Shown: positions 16,358 to 25,731, numbered from the stretch's first letter. The stretch is DNA of 64,000 nt from Geomonas oryzae (GCF_004117875.1 NZ_RAHW01000007.1:186001-250000), one strand, 5' to 3'. A program made the numbers and translations. Notes: generated from the letters alone by a model not told the origin.

Positions 16358-19189
16358 TTAGGGGAGGGTCCACCCCGCTTTCTTGATCAGCACGTTGATG
16401 AGGGTCTGGACGTCGGTGGCGCTGGTCTTGCCGTCCGGGGTAAGGACGCCGCTCACGAGGTTCACGTCGCAGAAGGTGCTGTAGTTGAAGCCGGCCTTCT
16501 TGATGGTGATGTTGATCGCGTACTGCAGGTCGGCCGCGGAAATCGCCCCGCCCGAGTTGTTGCAGTCCCCGATCCTGCGCTCCACGATGAGGTTCCTCAC
16601 TGCTGTGCTCGTACCGGCGGTGGAGGTCGCCGTCACGGTGACCGGGTAGGAGCCGCGCGCCGCGAAGCTCACCTCCTGGCTGAAGCTCCCCGAGGTCACC
16701 TGCGGGGTGTAGGTTGTGCCCCCGGCGCTGATGGAGACGGTAGCCCCGGAGGAGACGGTCCCGGTGATCACCTGGGTGCTCTTGTCGATGATCACGTCCT
16801 GTACCGGTGCGGTGACGACGAGGTCGGGGAGCGTGGAAACGAGGGTGAGGGTACGCTTGCCATAGTTCTTCTTGCCGGAGAGGTCGGCCACCACCTCGAT
16901 GGTGTTCATCCCGGCCGCGAGGGTGACGTTCGCGATCCAGTCGGTCCCGCTCACGATCGCCTGTACCGGCGTGCCGCCGTTGACCGAAACGGACACGGTA
17001 GCACCAGCAACAACTGTGCCCGACACCGTGGTGTCAGCCGTCGTGGTGACCTGGTTGTCGGCGGGTTGTGTGACCGAAAGGGCCGGCGCCGTAGCGTCGT
17101 AGGTGATGCTACGCGTGAAGGTGGTGCTCCCGTTCGCCACGACCTCGACGGTGTTCGCTCCGGCGGCTAGTTTGATCGGGAAGCTGAAGCTCCCGTCTGC
17201 CGCGAGGTTAGCCGTCTGGCCATTTACTGTAAGGGTGGTGACACCGGTTGCCGCGGAGCCCGCAACGTTGAGCACCTGGTTCGCGGTCACCGCCTGGTCG
17301 GAAAGGGTGGAGATGGTAACAGCGGGGGCGACGTAGGTTACCGTCACGCTGCGTGCGACGGAGTCCGAGACGAGGCCGGTTGCCCCTTTGGCCCAGGCGT
17401 ATAGGGTGATATCACCCACCCCGCTGACGGTGTAGCTCGTGGGGGCGGTCGCCTTCCAGCCGGAGTCGGACGCGGCAGGGGCGGTGGCGCTCTCGGTGAT
17501 CATGTAGCCTGCGACGCCGTAGGTCGGCTCGCTGGCGGTGAAGGTGATCCCGCTCACGGTAAGCGACGACGATGTCGCGGGGACGGTGAAGGCGGTGACG
17601 GTCGGGATCCCGGAGCCTAGCACCGCGTTGATGCCGGTGGTCACGGTGGCCCCGACGGTGAGGGTGTCCGCGGCGGCGAGGCTCGCCTTGTGGTTGTAGT
17701 ACTGCTTCGCGTAGCTCGACCCCGCGTCGAAGAGGACCTTGTAGCTCCCGACGGCGACTCCGGCGGCGGTATAGGTACCGTCCGCACCGGTCACGGCGCC
17801 CGGGAAATCGGTCAGCACTCCGCCCGAGGTGTAGAGGTAGACCCAGACGCCGGAAACCGGCGCCCCCTGGGAGTTGGTCACGGTGCCGGTGAAGTTGATC
17901 TTGTAGAGCACCGCGTTGCCGGGAAGCTGGGTGATGGAGCCGTCGGTGACGGTGAGCGAGTAGGGGTAATCAAGGGTGGCGTAGCCGTTCGCGCCGATGA
18001 CCCGAACCTTGTAGGTCCCCGGGGCGAGGAGCGGGAAGGTGAAAGCCCCCGCGGTGGTCGTGGTCACCGCCGGGTAGGAGGTCGCCTGGCCGCCCGAGGT
18101 GAGAATCTGCACCGTGTACCCGACAAGGCCGGCGCCCGTGCTGGTAACCACGTTGCCGGAGATGGCGCCCCAACCGCCAAGGACCGCGTTCACCCCGCTC
18201 TTCAGCACCGCGTAGGTGTTGGCGTAGGTGTCCGAGGCGTCGAGACGGTTGTTGTAATAGACGGTCTTGCCGTTTTTGGAGTACTTGAGCCAGTAGTTGG
18301 TGGTGTTGAGCCCGCCGACGAGGTAGCTGCCGTCCGCTCTCGTGGTGGTGGAGGTGACGAGCTGGCTGTTGGTGCCGACGGTGTACACGTAGACGGTGGC
18401 GTCAGCCACCGGGGCGCCGGAGAAATCGGTCACGGTGCCGGAGATGTTGGCGCCGATCATGACCAGGCCGTCGCGGTTTTCGGCGCTGTTGCCCGCAGCG
18501 TCCAGGGTGTACACCGACCACGGGTAGGTGACCCCTACGGCAAGCCCGGCCGGGAACGTCCCGCTCTGGGTGTACTGCGCGGAGAGGGTCGTCGCGCCGA
18601 GCTGCGCGGAGACCCAGGGAGTTTCGTCGAGGCCGCTTATGGAAAGCTGGTACCCGGCCACGCCTCCCGCAGGGGGGGCTGCCGGAGCCTGCCAGGTGAA
18701 GGTCGGGTTGGTGGTCGCCCCGACGCCCCAGTTGGGGGAGGTGGGGGTCGCGAAAGAGTCGAGCACCGCGCCCACGGTGAGGTTCAGGGTCTCGGGGGGC
18801 GTCGGGGTGTCCGGGTTGTCGAAGTAGGTGATGTCAACGGCATAGGCCTCGCCAACGGCGGGACGCGCCGCCACCGGTACGGTCACGGTGTAGGTGGTCC
18901 CGGCACTGTCGGGGGTGAGGGCGACCGGGGTGGAGATCTGCGCGCCGGAGAGGTTCATCACGGCCCACCCCCCCTGCGCGGTCGGCACCGTAACCGTCGC
19001 GGTGACGGAATACCCTTCCTGGCTCCCCTGCTTCCAGTGGCTCGTGGTGACGTTGTTGTTGGTCACCGTCGCCACCGTCGCCAGCGCAGCCTGCGGCGCC
19101 AAAAGGAGTACGAGCGCGACGAACGCGGCGGCTAGCAGCGTGCCTGCGGCAGAAATTACGTTAAATCGCTTGAAAATATGAAACAGCAT
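16358..19189 (-). CDS. Large secreted Ig-like / CarboxypepD-reg-like protein with dockerin-like C-terminus
   Basis: I start at ATG 19189 (GAGGAGG just upstream), not at 19225, giving 943 residues and a signal peptide (LLAAAFVALVLLLAPQAALA). Residues about 30-240 are Ig/FN3-like (PTPPETLNLTVG, YQLSISGLDETPW). Four carboxypeptidase-regulatory-like or prealbumin-like modules follow (about 245-540), each starting like ISGTVTDFSGAPVADATVYV or FTGTVTNSQGAPVSGVWVYL. Then comes one GYMITES...GW...TLYAWAKG module like those of the 904-residue neighbour, and three more Ig-like modules. The C-terminus is dockerin-like (GDCNNSGGAISAADLQYAIN; VLTPDGKTSATDVQTLINV). It has no cohesin-like domain that I can see, so it is the likely client. 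First gene of the operon. Confidence 0.75.
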   Translation of the reverse strand: MLFHIFKRFNVISAAGTLLAAAFVALVLLLAPQAALATVATVTNNNVTTSHWKQGSQEGYSVTATVTVPTAQGGWAVMNLSGAQISTPVALTPDSAGTTYTVTVPVAARPAVGEAYAVDITYFDNPDTPTPPETLNLTVGAVLDSFATPTSPNWGVGATTNPTFTWQAPAAPPAGGVAGYQLSISGLDETPWVSAQLGATTLSAQYTQSGTFPAGLAVGVTYPWSVYTLDAAGNSAENRDGLVMIGANISGTVTDFSGAPVADATVYVYTVGTNSQLVTSTTTRADGSYLVGGLNTTNYWLKYSKNGKTVYYNNRLDASDTYANTYAVLKSGVNAVLGGWGAISGNVVTSTGAGLVGYTVQILTSGGQATSYPAVTTTTAGAFTFPLLAPGTYKVRVIGANGYATLDYPYSLTVTDGSITQLPGNAVLYKINFTGTVTNSQGAPVSGVWVYLYTSGGVLTDFPGAVTGADGTYTAAGVAVGSYKVLFDAGSSYAKQYYNHKASLAAADTLTVGATVTTGINAVLGSGIPTVTAFTVPATSSSLTVSGITFTASEPTYGVAGYMITESATAPAASDSGWKATAPTSYTVSGVGDITLYAWAKGATGLVSDSVARSVTVTYVAPAVTISTLSDQAVTANQVLNVAGSAATGVTTLTVNGQTANLAADGSFSFPIKLAAGANTVEVVANGSTTFTRSITYDATAPALSVTQPADNQVTTTADTTVSGTVVAGATVSVSVNGGTPVQAIVSGTDWIANVTLAAGMNTIEVVADLSGKKNYGKRTLTLVSTLPDLVVTAPVQDVIIDKSTQVITGTVSSGATVSISAGGTTYTPQVTSGSFSQEVSFAARGSYPVTVTATSTAGTSTAVRNLIVERRIGDCNNSGGAISAADLQYAINITIKKAGFNYSTFCDVNLVSGVLTPDGKTSATDVQTLINVLIKKAGWTLP

Positions 19190-19702
19190 CCTGCCTCCTC
19201 TTTGTTCACGTGCGGGTATCCTCACCCGGACGACTCGGTCTGCCTCCCCGAGAACCGCGCCCCGCGCGGCTCTCGCCCCGGCCGTGCCGGGACGAGAGAT
19301 GCTGTAGCAATAAGCGCTCCCAAAGAGAAGCGGCAGGGAAAATAACGAAACAACGCGACTTTAGCGTGACAAAACGGGAGGTTGGCACGATGTGCCGGCT
19401 ATCATTGGGGTACGCTCCCCCGCCATTCCGCCAATTGGCGTAACGGCATCGCCTTTTGCCCGCCTCTTATACGCAACGGCCTACGCCCATACCCTCGCCC
19501 TCCGGGAGAGGGTGGCCGAAGGCCGGGTGAGGGCGTTGCCATCAAGGGACGGTTGGCCGCAGCACAGCCTACCCCCCTCACTCGACCTTCTTCCGTGAGG
19601 CGAGGGGAAATAGGGTGAATGGCGTGCGGCGAAGGTCAAAACGGCGCTTTATAATACGCCAGCCCAAGACCCTTTGTCCAGATGAAAAAATATTGAAAAT
19701 TG
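19190..19702. other. Gene-free region with REP-like repeats
   Basis: About 510 bases between the secreted-protein operon and the 12-haem cytochrome gene. 19491-19535 holds a REP-like hairpin set (CCCTCGCCCTCCGGGAGAGG, then GGCCGAAGGCC and GGGTGAGGGC), a type common between genes in many proteobacteria. A related CCCCTCACTCGACC piece follows at 19574-19600. The operon promoter should lie within about 19190-19400, but I could not define it. Confidence 0.5.
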
Positions 19703-19743
19703 CAAAAAAGCCCTCCCCCCGCGCATCGGGGGAAGGGCTTTCA
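19703..19743 (-). terminator. Terminator of the 12-haem cytochrome gene
   Basis: AAAGCCCTTCCCCC and GGGGGGAGGGCTTT form a stem on the minus strand, followed by TTTTTTGC. It lies 80 bases past the stop. Confidence 0.8.
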
Positions 19744-19822
19744 CACAAGCCGGGCGCACGCCCCTCATCCGGACGCCAACCTGCCGTTATTCATCGACAA
19801 TCCATCATCAACCGCCCATTGG

Positions 19823-22450
19823 CTAAGGCCTTGTCCCGACCCACGCCACGGCCCGCGCCCGGTCCTGTTCGGTGAACTTGTCCGTCGCCGCGAGGTTCTG
19901 CAGCGTCACCGCGACCGTCGCGTTCAGCTTGCCGTCGTCGGCCAGGTCGATGGAATCGTAGGTAAGCCTTTTCGCGTAGTAGCTGTTGTGGGCGTACCCC
20001 CCCTTCTCTGCGTCGAGCAGCTTCAGGTTGAACGCGGCCCCCATGAGGTCGCTGCCGCTGTACAGGGGAGGACTGCCGGCCACGTAGAAGGCGCGCCAGT
20101 TGCGGAAGGCGGTTGCGTCGCCCTGCAGCGCCTGGTTTGCCGTGGTGAAGAAGTACGGCGCAAGCGCACCGTTGTAGTTGATCCCCTTGCGGGCCAGTAC
20201 CGCGGCGAGCGCCTTCAGCGCCGAGCCGTATTCCAGCCTCTTCGCCTCAAGCTGCGCCGGGTCGTTGAGCGGGATCGGCTTCACCGTCTGGTCGTGGCAG
20301 CCGCTGCAGGTAGGGGCGAAGGCGGTGATCGCCGTGATCCCCCCTGAGGGGTCCTTCTCCACCGGCGAGAAGGTGTGTTTCTGGTCCGCGGACATGTGGC
20401 AGAAGATGCACGCGCCCGGGTCGTCGCCCCCCAAAGCCCCGTGCACCGCGAAGGTGCCGCTGTAGCTCTTGCCGAAGAATTCGTAGCCGTTCTTGCCGTA
20501 CAGGATCCCCGCCGCCGCCATGCCGTGCGGGTCGATGAAGGTGACGTTGCCCCAGAAGGTGCCCGAGCTCCCGTAGCGCTGCGCTAGGATCCGCAGCGTG
20601 CTGCCGCCGCTTCGGCCGGTGTGGCAGACGATGCAGTTGTTCGATTCCCCGGCGTCGTACGGCATGGTGACCGGGTTCAGCACCTTCACGCCGGCCGTGC
20701 TGTAGTTGTAGTAGGCGGTCACCTGCGCCACGTCGCGCCTGCTGAAGGCGGGGATGTAGGTGTAGGTGTCCCAGTCCACGATGTCGTAGGAGAGGAAGGG
20801 GGTCGGAGTGTGGCAGGCCGAGCAGACGATCATCTCACGGGCCCGCTGGCCGACGGGATCTTCGAACGGGGCGATGTCCTGGAAGGCCGAGTCGACGTAT
20901 TTCACGTATCCCGTCGTCGTGTGGCAGCGTACGCAGTCGACTCCCGCGGAGGTCGCCGGCGTCGCCGGGAGCGCGGTCCCGAGCGTCTTGAAATCGAAGG
21001 AGACGTAGGCCGCCGAGTTGCTGTCACTCTTGCCGGAGCGGCCCCATTGCCGGTTCGCGCTGTAGATGTTAAACGTGCTCACCCCCGCCTCGTCGATGGC
21101 CCGGTGGCAGTTGTCGCAGGTGATGCGGGAGGTTACGTAGCGCGCCGTGGAGAAGGAGTTGAAGTGCGGCGGCGGCGCGGTGATCGTGTAGGGGTTGTGC
21201 GTCAGGTGGCAGCGGCCGCAGATGCCGAGGCTCTCCCAGGGGTGCGGCGAGCCGTGGCAGGCGCTGCAACGGTTGAAGGTGGAGGTCGCCGTGTGGTCGT
21301 AATGGCATCCGCTGCAGCCGGTATTGACGTGCGGGGAGGCGGAGAAGTCGACCGCCACCTGTGGCGTGACCGTAGTGTGGCAAGGGAGGCAGGAGGTGCC
21401 CGGCGCGGTGAGGTATGGATGCCCGAGGCTGCCGTCCGGGTTGTGACATCCGGAACAGCTCACCCCGGCGGCCAGGTAGTGCGTGGACTGCTGGTACGCC
21501 GCGACCACCGCCGGGTCCCGGTTGCCGTGGCAGGAGACGCACTGCGCGGAGTCGTAGCCCGCCTTGGTCAGCACGGTGATGACGGGTGTCGTCGCCGTGG
21601 AGGTCGCGCCGCGCGCCGAGGTGACCGTGACCTGCACCGCGTAGTCACCCGGAAGGGAAGCGGAAAAGCTCGTGACTGCGCCGGTCCCGGGCCCGGCCGG
21701 GGAGAGCGTCACCGCCGCGGGGTCGCCGGAGACCACCTGGAAGCGGTAGGAAAGAGGCGGATCGTTGCTCGTGGAGCCGGAGGCGTCGAGGGCCACCGCC
21801 GTGTTGACCGAAGTAAGCACCGAGGCCGTCGCTATGCGCGCCGATACCACCGGGATGCTCACGAAGCTCGCCTGGGCGCTCACGCTGCTCGTCCCCACCG
21901 TGTAGTCGTAGGTGACCGCCGTGGGAGAACTTCCGCTCCAGACCTGGCTCCCCGCCACGGAGAGTGAAGTGGCGCTGTTTCCGGAGTCGGGGGTCGCCGT
22001 GACGCGCACCACGTTGCCGGTGCGCAGCCCGGTGAGGGTCGTCGTGGTTATGGCGCTTACCGTCGGCGTTATGCGTTGCAGCGAGATCACGCCCCCCGCC
22101 GACTGGTTCGCCGTCATCGAATAGGTCGCCGCGGTGAAGTAGGCGATCAGGGTGCGCGAGGTTTTTCCCTCTTGCGGGATGGCGACGTTCCCCCCCGCCG
22201 CGGGGACGGCAAGGGTGACGCCGTCCAGGGTCACCATCGAGACCGTGTAACCGGCCGACGGGGTGACGGCGACCGTGGTGTCGCCCGCCGGTATGGTCAG
22301 GTAACCGGTTCCGGTGGTGATGGTCTTGTAAGGGGAGCCGCCGGCGATGCTTCCCGAGGGGCTTCCGATCCTGGCGGTCAGAGTCCACCCCAGTGCGAGC
22401 GAGGGGAGACAGGTGAGGATGACGAGCAACAGCAGTGCCTTCTTGATCAT
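19823..22450 (-). CDS. Twelve-haem secreted cytochrome c with Ig-like N-terminal domains
   Basis: 875 residues with signal peptide MIKKALLLLVILTCLPSLALG. The first 300 residues are beta-rich: two bacterial-repeat-like modules (YLTIPAGDTTVAVTPSAGYT, YSMTANQSAGGVISLQR) and a PKD-like domain (AVALDASGSTSN ... DYAVQVTVTSARG). Twelve CXXCH motifs follow between about residues 315 and 725: CVSCH, CSGCH, CLPCH, CSGCH, CSACH, CGRCH, CDNCH, CVRCH, CSACH, CIVCH, CIFCH and CSGCH. The last 150 residues have no haem site and look helical (RLEYGSALKALAAVLARKG). Large multihaem proteins of this shape act at the outer surface in extracellular electron transfer. No porin or partner cytochrome is adjacent. The start has GGAGG upstream. 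Confidence 0.9.
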   Translation of the reverse strand: MIKKALLLLVILTCLPSLALGWTLTARIGSPSGSIAGGSPYKTITTGTGYLTIPAGDTTVAVTPSAGYTVSMVTLDGVTLAVPAAGGNVAIPQEGKTSRTLIAYFTAATYSMTANQSAGGVISLQRITPTVSAITTTTLTGLRTGNVVRVTATPDSGNSATSLSVAGSQVWSGSSPTAVTYDYTVGTSSVSAQASFVSIPVVSARIATASVLTSVNTAVALDASGSTSNDPPLSYRFQVVSGDPAAVTLSPAGPGTGAVTSFSASLPGDYAVQVTVTSARGATSTATTPVITVLTKAGYDSAQCVSCHGNRDPAVVAAYQQSTHYLAAGVSCSGCHNPDGSLGHPYLTAPGTSCLPCHTTVTPQVAVDFSASPHVNTGCSGCHYDHTATSTFNRCSACHGSPHPWESLGICGRCHLTHNPYTITAPPPHFNSFSTARYVTSRITCDNCHRAIDEAGVSTFNIYSANRQWGRSGKSDSNSAAYVSFDFKTLGTALPATPATSAGVDCVRCHTTTGYVKYVDSAFQDIAPFEDPVGQRAREMIVCSACHTPTPFLSYDIVDWDTYTYIPAFSRRDVAQVTAYYNYSTAGVKVLNPVTMPYDAGESNNCIVCHTGRSGGSTLRILAQRYGSSGTFWGNVTFIDPHGMAAAGILYGKNGYEFFGKSYSGTFAVHGALGGDDPGACIFCHMSADQKHTFSPVEKDPSGGITAITAFAPTCSGCHDQTVKPIPLNDPAQLEAKRLEYGSALKALAAVLARKGINYNGALAPYFFTTANQALQGDATAFRNWRAFYVAGSPPLYSGSDLMGAAFNLKLLDAEKGGYAHNSYYAKRLTYDSIDLADDGKLNATVAVTLQNLAATDKFTEQDRARAVAWVGTRP

Positions 22451-22739
22451 GCCGACCTCCGAAACGGTTACGCTTTACGATGGATACGAGGAAGGTGACG
22501 ACGGGTTAATTAGGCGGAGAGGTGCCGCAGGCTCATGAGATTCTACTCGTTGTAGGTAAAAAAGCAAGCTTTTGTAAGAAAAAGTTGTACGGATATAAGA
22601 AAAAAGAGGCGAGGGCGAGGGGAGTTACCCCGCAACCCGACGGACGAAGTCGCTTCGCGGCGCGCCTCCCCCCCCTGCGGCCGTCCCCTCCCCGGTAAAA
22701 CCGGTCCAATGAAAGGCAGCGCACGGGGGTTGAAGGCGC
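22451..22739. other. Short gene-free region upstream of the 12-haem cytochrome
   Basis: About 290 bases. An AT-rich stretch (22551-22605) probably contains the cytochrome promoter on the minus strand; the rest is GC-rich. I see no gene. Confidence 0.35.
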
Positions 22740-22774
22740 AAAAAAAGGGAAGCCGGCATAAACCGGCTTCCCTT
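22740..22774 (-). terminator. Terminator of the Ig-like lipoprotein gene
   Basis: AAGGGAAGCCGG and CCGGCTTCCCTT form a 12-bp stem with a six-base loop, followed on the minus strand by TTTTT. It lies 25 bases past the stop at 22799. Confidence 0.85.
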
Positions 22775-22798
22775 GATGATTCCCTGCGACGCGTTTTG

Positions 22799-23755
22799 CT
22801 ACTTCGCGGTGACGTCGTACTCGATGGTGCCGCCGTCGATGGCGAAGAAGGTGGTCGAGACGCCCCCTGACAGGGCGAGGTCCTGCAGGTAAATGGTCTG
22901 CCCGTCGGTGAGGGCGACGGTCTCGGCACCCGCCGAGATGTCTTTGTAGTCGTCTCCCCCGGTCAAAGAGTAGGAGCCGGAGCCGTCGACGACCTGAAGG
23001 GTGTAATTGCCGCTGACCAGGTGCAGGGTCACCTGCGTCGTCACCAGCGAGTTGGCGGCCCCGCTCGCCGCAACGACCTGGTCGGCCACGCTCGTCGTGG
23101 AACTGAGGAAGCTCGCGCTGGTCCCGCCGATGGTGACCGTGGTGGTGGCCGTGGTGGCGAGGAACCCGTCGGCCGCGGTCTGCTGCACCTGGACCGTGTG
23201 GGTGCCCGCGCCGATGGTGCCGGCCGAGCTCGTGAAGGCGCTGCCGTCCACCGAGTATTCCCCGCCGGTCACGCTGATCGGCGCCGTGCCGTTCACCTTG
23301 ACGGTGGCCGCGTTGGAGGTCTGGGTCGAGCCCGCGGCAACGTTGAAGACCGCGGCGGGCGAGAAGGAGAAGGCGTCGGCGCCCCCCGCCGTGGTGCTCG
23401 AGAAGCTGGCGCGCTTGTCGCCGACGGTAAGCGTGGTGGTTACCGTGCCCCCTGCTGTACTCGCCGCGGTATGCCGCACCTGTACCGTGTCACCGTTCAC
23501 AACGGTCCCGGCGGTCGAGGTGAAGGTCCCCCCGTTCACCGAGTATTCCCCGCCGCTCACGCTGATGTTGGCGTTCGAGGTGTCCATGGAAAGCGTCACC
23601 GTGTTGGAGGTCTGGGTCGAACCGGTGGCGACCCCGTCCACGGAGCTCGGAGTGAAGGAGAATTGCTGCACCTGGGGAGGAGGCGGCAACCACTCGACGC
23701 CGCAGCCGCCGAGAATGAGCCCAAAGAGTACCGCCAACAGATAAAATGCGCGCAT
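22799..23755 (-). CDS. Ig-like repeat lipoprotein (318 aa)
   Basis: The reading frame is open far upstream, but the gene starts at ATG 23755, which gives the lipoprotein signal MRAFYLLAVLFGLILGGC and a proline spacer (LPPPPQVQ). Two copies of a roughly 85-residue module follow: FSFTPSSVDGVATGSTQTSN with VSGGEYSVNGGTFTS, and FSFSPAAVFNVAAGSTQTSN with VTGGEYSVDGSAFTS, each ending in VTTTLTVG or TTTVTIGG. This is an Ig-like fold that decorates many surface proteins. The last 100 residues (VTLHLVSGNYTLQVVDGSGS ... FFAIDGGTIEYDVTAK) form a separate beta domain. Presumably lipid-anchored on the outer membrane; role unknown. About 100 bases from the next gene, with a terminator between. Confidence 0.75.
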   Translation of the reverse strand: MRAFYLLAVLFGLILGGCGVEWLPPPPQVQQFSFTPSSVDGVATGSTQTSNTVTLSMDTSNANISVSGGEYSVNGGTFTSTAGTVVNGDTVQVRHTAASTAGGTVTTTLTVGDKRASFSSTTAGGADAFSFSPAAVFNVAAGSTQTSNAATVKVNGTAPISVTGGEYSVDGSAFTSSAGTIGAGTHTVQVQQTAADGFLATTATTTVTIGGTSASFLSSTTSVADQVVAASGAANSLVTTQVTLHLVSGNYTLQVVDGSGSYSLTGGDDYKDISAGAETVALTDGQTIYLQDLALSGGVSTTFFAIDGGTIEYDVTAK

Positions 23756-23791
23756 TATGCTACCGCCTTTCCAAAGGTGTGTGTGGTGATG

Positions 23792-23822
23792 GAAAAGGGG
23801 GCCATTATAGCCACGGCCCCCC
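23792..23822 (-). terminator. Terminator after the FN3/NHL lipoprotein
   Basis: GGGGGCC, 11-base loop, GGCCCCC, then CCTTTTCC on the minus strand, 33 bases past the stop at 23854. Confidence 0.65.
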
Positions 23823-23853
23823 TCCCATGTCAAACGATAGGCTAGAGTCTGCG

Positions 23854-25515
23854 TCAGTTTGCCGGCTGCAAGGTGATCCGGCGCACCGTGTGGCTTGCAA
23901 AATCGGTGATGAAGAGCTGGCTGCCGGAGATGGTCACGCCGCGCGGGGTGCGGAAACGGGGCACGGTGCCAGAGCCGTCCGTGGTGCCCGCCGCACCTGC
24001 CTTCCCGGCAAGGGTCGCGACCATGCCGGTGGCGATCTTCACCTGCCTGATGGTGCTGTTGCTCGTGTCGCAGATGTAGAGGTTGGTGCCGTCGCTCAGG
24101 ATCCCGTCCGGATAGTAGAACCCGGCGTCGCTCCCGACACCGTCCCCGCTCCCGGAGTACCCGGCCCTCCCCGCTAAGGTGGTCACCTGCATGGTGGCGA
24201 TGACGATCTTTCTGATCGTGTGGTTGCAGGTGTCGGTGACGTAGAGGTTCGGACCGTCGCAGGTGATGCCGTACGGGTAGAAGAAAGCAGCCCCCGGTCC
24301 GGTGCCGTCGTTGGTCCCCTTGGCCTTGGTGCCGGCCAAGGTGGTGACGGCGGCGTCGGCGATGCGGATCTTCCTGATGACGTTGTTGTAGGTGTCCGCC
24401 ACGTAGAGGTACGTCCCGTCCGAGGTGATGCCGCGCGGGGCGTAGAAGCGCGCATCGGCGCCGGTGCCGTCGAGGAAGCCCCTCCCCCCCATGGTGCCCG
24501 CGAAGGTGACGACCGATCCGGAGACCGGGTCGAACCTGCGGATCGCGTTGTTGCCGCTGTCCGTTATGTAGAGGTAGATGCCGTCGGTGGCGACGCCGCG
24601 CGGGGTGTTGAACCGGGCGGCGATACCGATGCCGTCCGCGGCGCCGATACTTCCCGCGGTGCCGGCCACGGTGCTCACCTCGCTCGTGGCGATGTCGATG
24701 CGGCGGATGGTGTGGTTGCCGCTGTCGGCCAGGTAGAGGTAGCCTCCCATGCGCACCATCCCGTAGGGCTGGTAGAAGGTCGCCCAACCGCCTAGCCCGT
24801 CGGCGGAACCCTGCCGTGCGGGGCTCCCGGCGAAGGTGATCACGGTACTCGAAAGCGAAATGCTGGTGCTCGCGGTGGTCGCCTGGACCGGCGGCGAAAG
24901 CGCGGACTCCGTGGAAACCGAGACGCTGTAATAATAGGTGGTCGCCGGCGAGAGCTTGGTGTCGGTGAAGGTCCCACCCTGCCCCGCCGCCGCCGTGGTA
25001 GTCCCGATCAGGGTGCCGTTTCGGTAGATGGAGTAGGTGAGCACGGCGCCGGGAACGGTGTAGTTGGAGGCCTCCCAGGTGAGGGAGACCGAATCGACGG
25101 TGGTCTGGGTCACGGTGACCCGGGTCGGCGGGTCGAGCGGCCCCGCGGGGAGGGTCGTGGCGATGACCGTGTTCGGCGAGGCGGTCTCCTTGCCGAAGGT
25201 GGAGGAGGCGGCCACCGAGTAGACGTAGGTGGTGGCGGGGTTCAGGTTGTTGTCGCTGTAGACGGTGGGCGCGGCGCTTGCCGGGCCCGCCTTGATGGTG
25301 GTGCCGACCTCGGTGCCGTCGCGGTAGATCTTGTAGGCGTATACGTCGCCTGCAGCGGCGCTCCAGGTGAGGACGACCGAGGTGGAGGTCGTCTTCGCCA
25401 CCGCGAGTTCGGTCGGCGGTGTCGCCGCCTCGTTGCCGGTGACCGAAGGAGCCGAGATGGACCCGCAAGAGACGAGAAAAGACATCAACAACAACGAAAG
25501 AACGAACTTGACCAA
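23854..25515 (-). CDS. FN3 and NHL beta-propeller lipoprotein
   Basis: I favour TTG 25515, which has GGAGG eight bases upstream and gives MVKFVLSLLLMSFLVSC, a lipoprotein signal. ATG 25530 in the same frame lacks a well-spaced ribosome site. The 553-residue product has two fibronectin-III domains (about 28-215: PPTELAVAKTTSTSVVLTW and PPTRVTVTQTTVDSVSLTW). Six NHL-type blades follow (about 250-553), each with a segment like FNTPRGVATDGIYLYITDSG, then NHTIRRIDIATSEVSTVAG. A six-bladed NHL propeller usually binds a protein, peptide or polymer ligand. It should sit on the cell surface or in the periplasm. The next gene upstream is 217 bases away, so it probably has its own promoter. Confidence 0.85.
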   Translation of the reverse strand: MVKFVLSLLLMSFLVSCGSISAPSVTGNEAATPPTELAVAKTTSTSVVLTWSAAAGDVYAYKIYRDGTEVGTTIKAGPASAAPTVYSDNNLNPATTYVYSVAASSTFGKETASPNTVIATTLPAGPLDPPTRVTVTQTTVDSVSLTWEASNYTVPGAVLTYSIYRNGTLIGTTTAAAGQGGTFTDTKLSPATTYYYSVSVSTESALSPPVQATTASTSISLSSTVITFAGSPARQGSADGLGGWATFYQPYGMVRMGGYLYLADSGNHTIRRIDIATSEVSTVAGTAGSIGAADGIGIAARFNTPRGVATDGIYLYITDSGNNAIRRFDPVSGSVVTFAGTMGGRGFLDGTGADARFYAPRGITSDGTYLYVADTYNNVIRKIRIADAAVTTLAGTKAKGTNDGTGPGAAFFYPYGITCDGPNLYVTDTCNHTIRKIVIATMQVTTLAGRAGYSGSGDGVGSDAGFYYPDGILSDGTNLYICDTSNSTIRQVKIATGMVATLAGKAGAAGTTDGSGTVPRFRTPRGVTISGSQLFITDFASHTVRRITLQPAN

Positions 25516-25731
25516 AACAGGGCCCTCCATCTCCGATATCCCGCTCCAGCGAGCAGGCGGAGTATAAAACATAGCAACCGCCCGGCCCGGTTCACGCTTT
25601 AAAGAAGCGCCCGCAGGCCAGGGCAAAGCATTCATATACTAAAGATTGCCAGTAAATACAACCTTTTAAAACCGGCATCTTCGCGTGCTGCTCGAAAGAT
25701 GTGCGACAATGAGGGGCGACGGCTCAGTAAT

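Noticed and set aside
15371-17170. 599-residue plus-strand open frame and similar long frames opposite the secreted-protein operon (for example 13363-14586, 17690-19135, 20621-21967)
   Set aside because: They are shadows of the high-GC minus-strand genes: rich in Arg, Gly, His and Asp, without signal peptides, ribosome sites or known motifs. The opposite frames have signal peptides, domains and haem sites.
22799-25468. One 889-residue minus-strand frame spanning two genes
   Set aside because: The part upstream of 23755 is Arg/His-rich nonsense that overlaps the FN3/NHL lipoprotein in another frame. The true gene starts at ATG 23755 with a lipoprotein signal.
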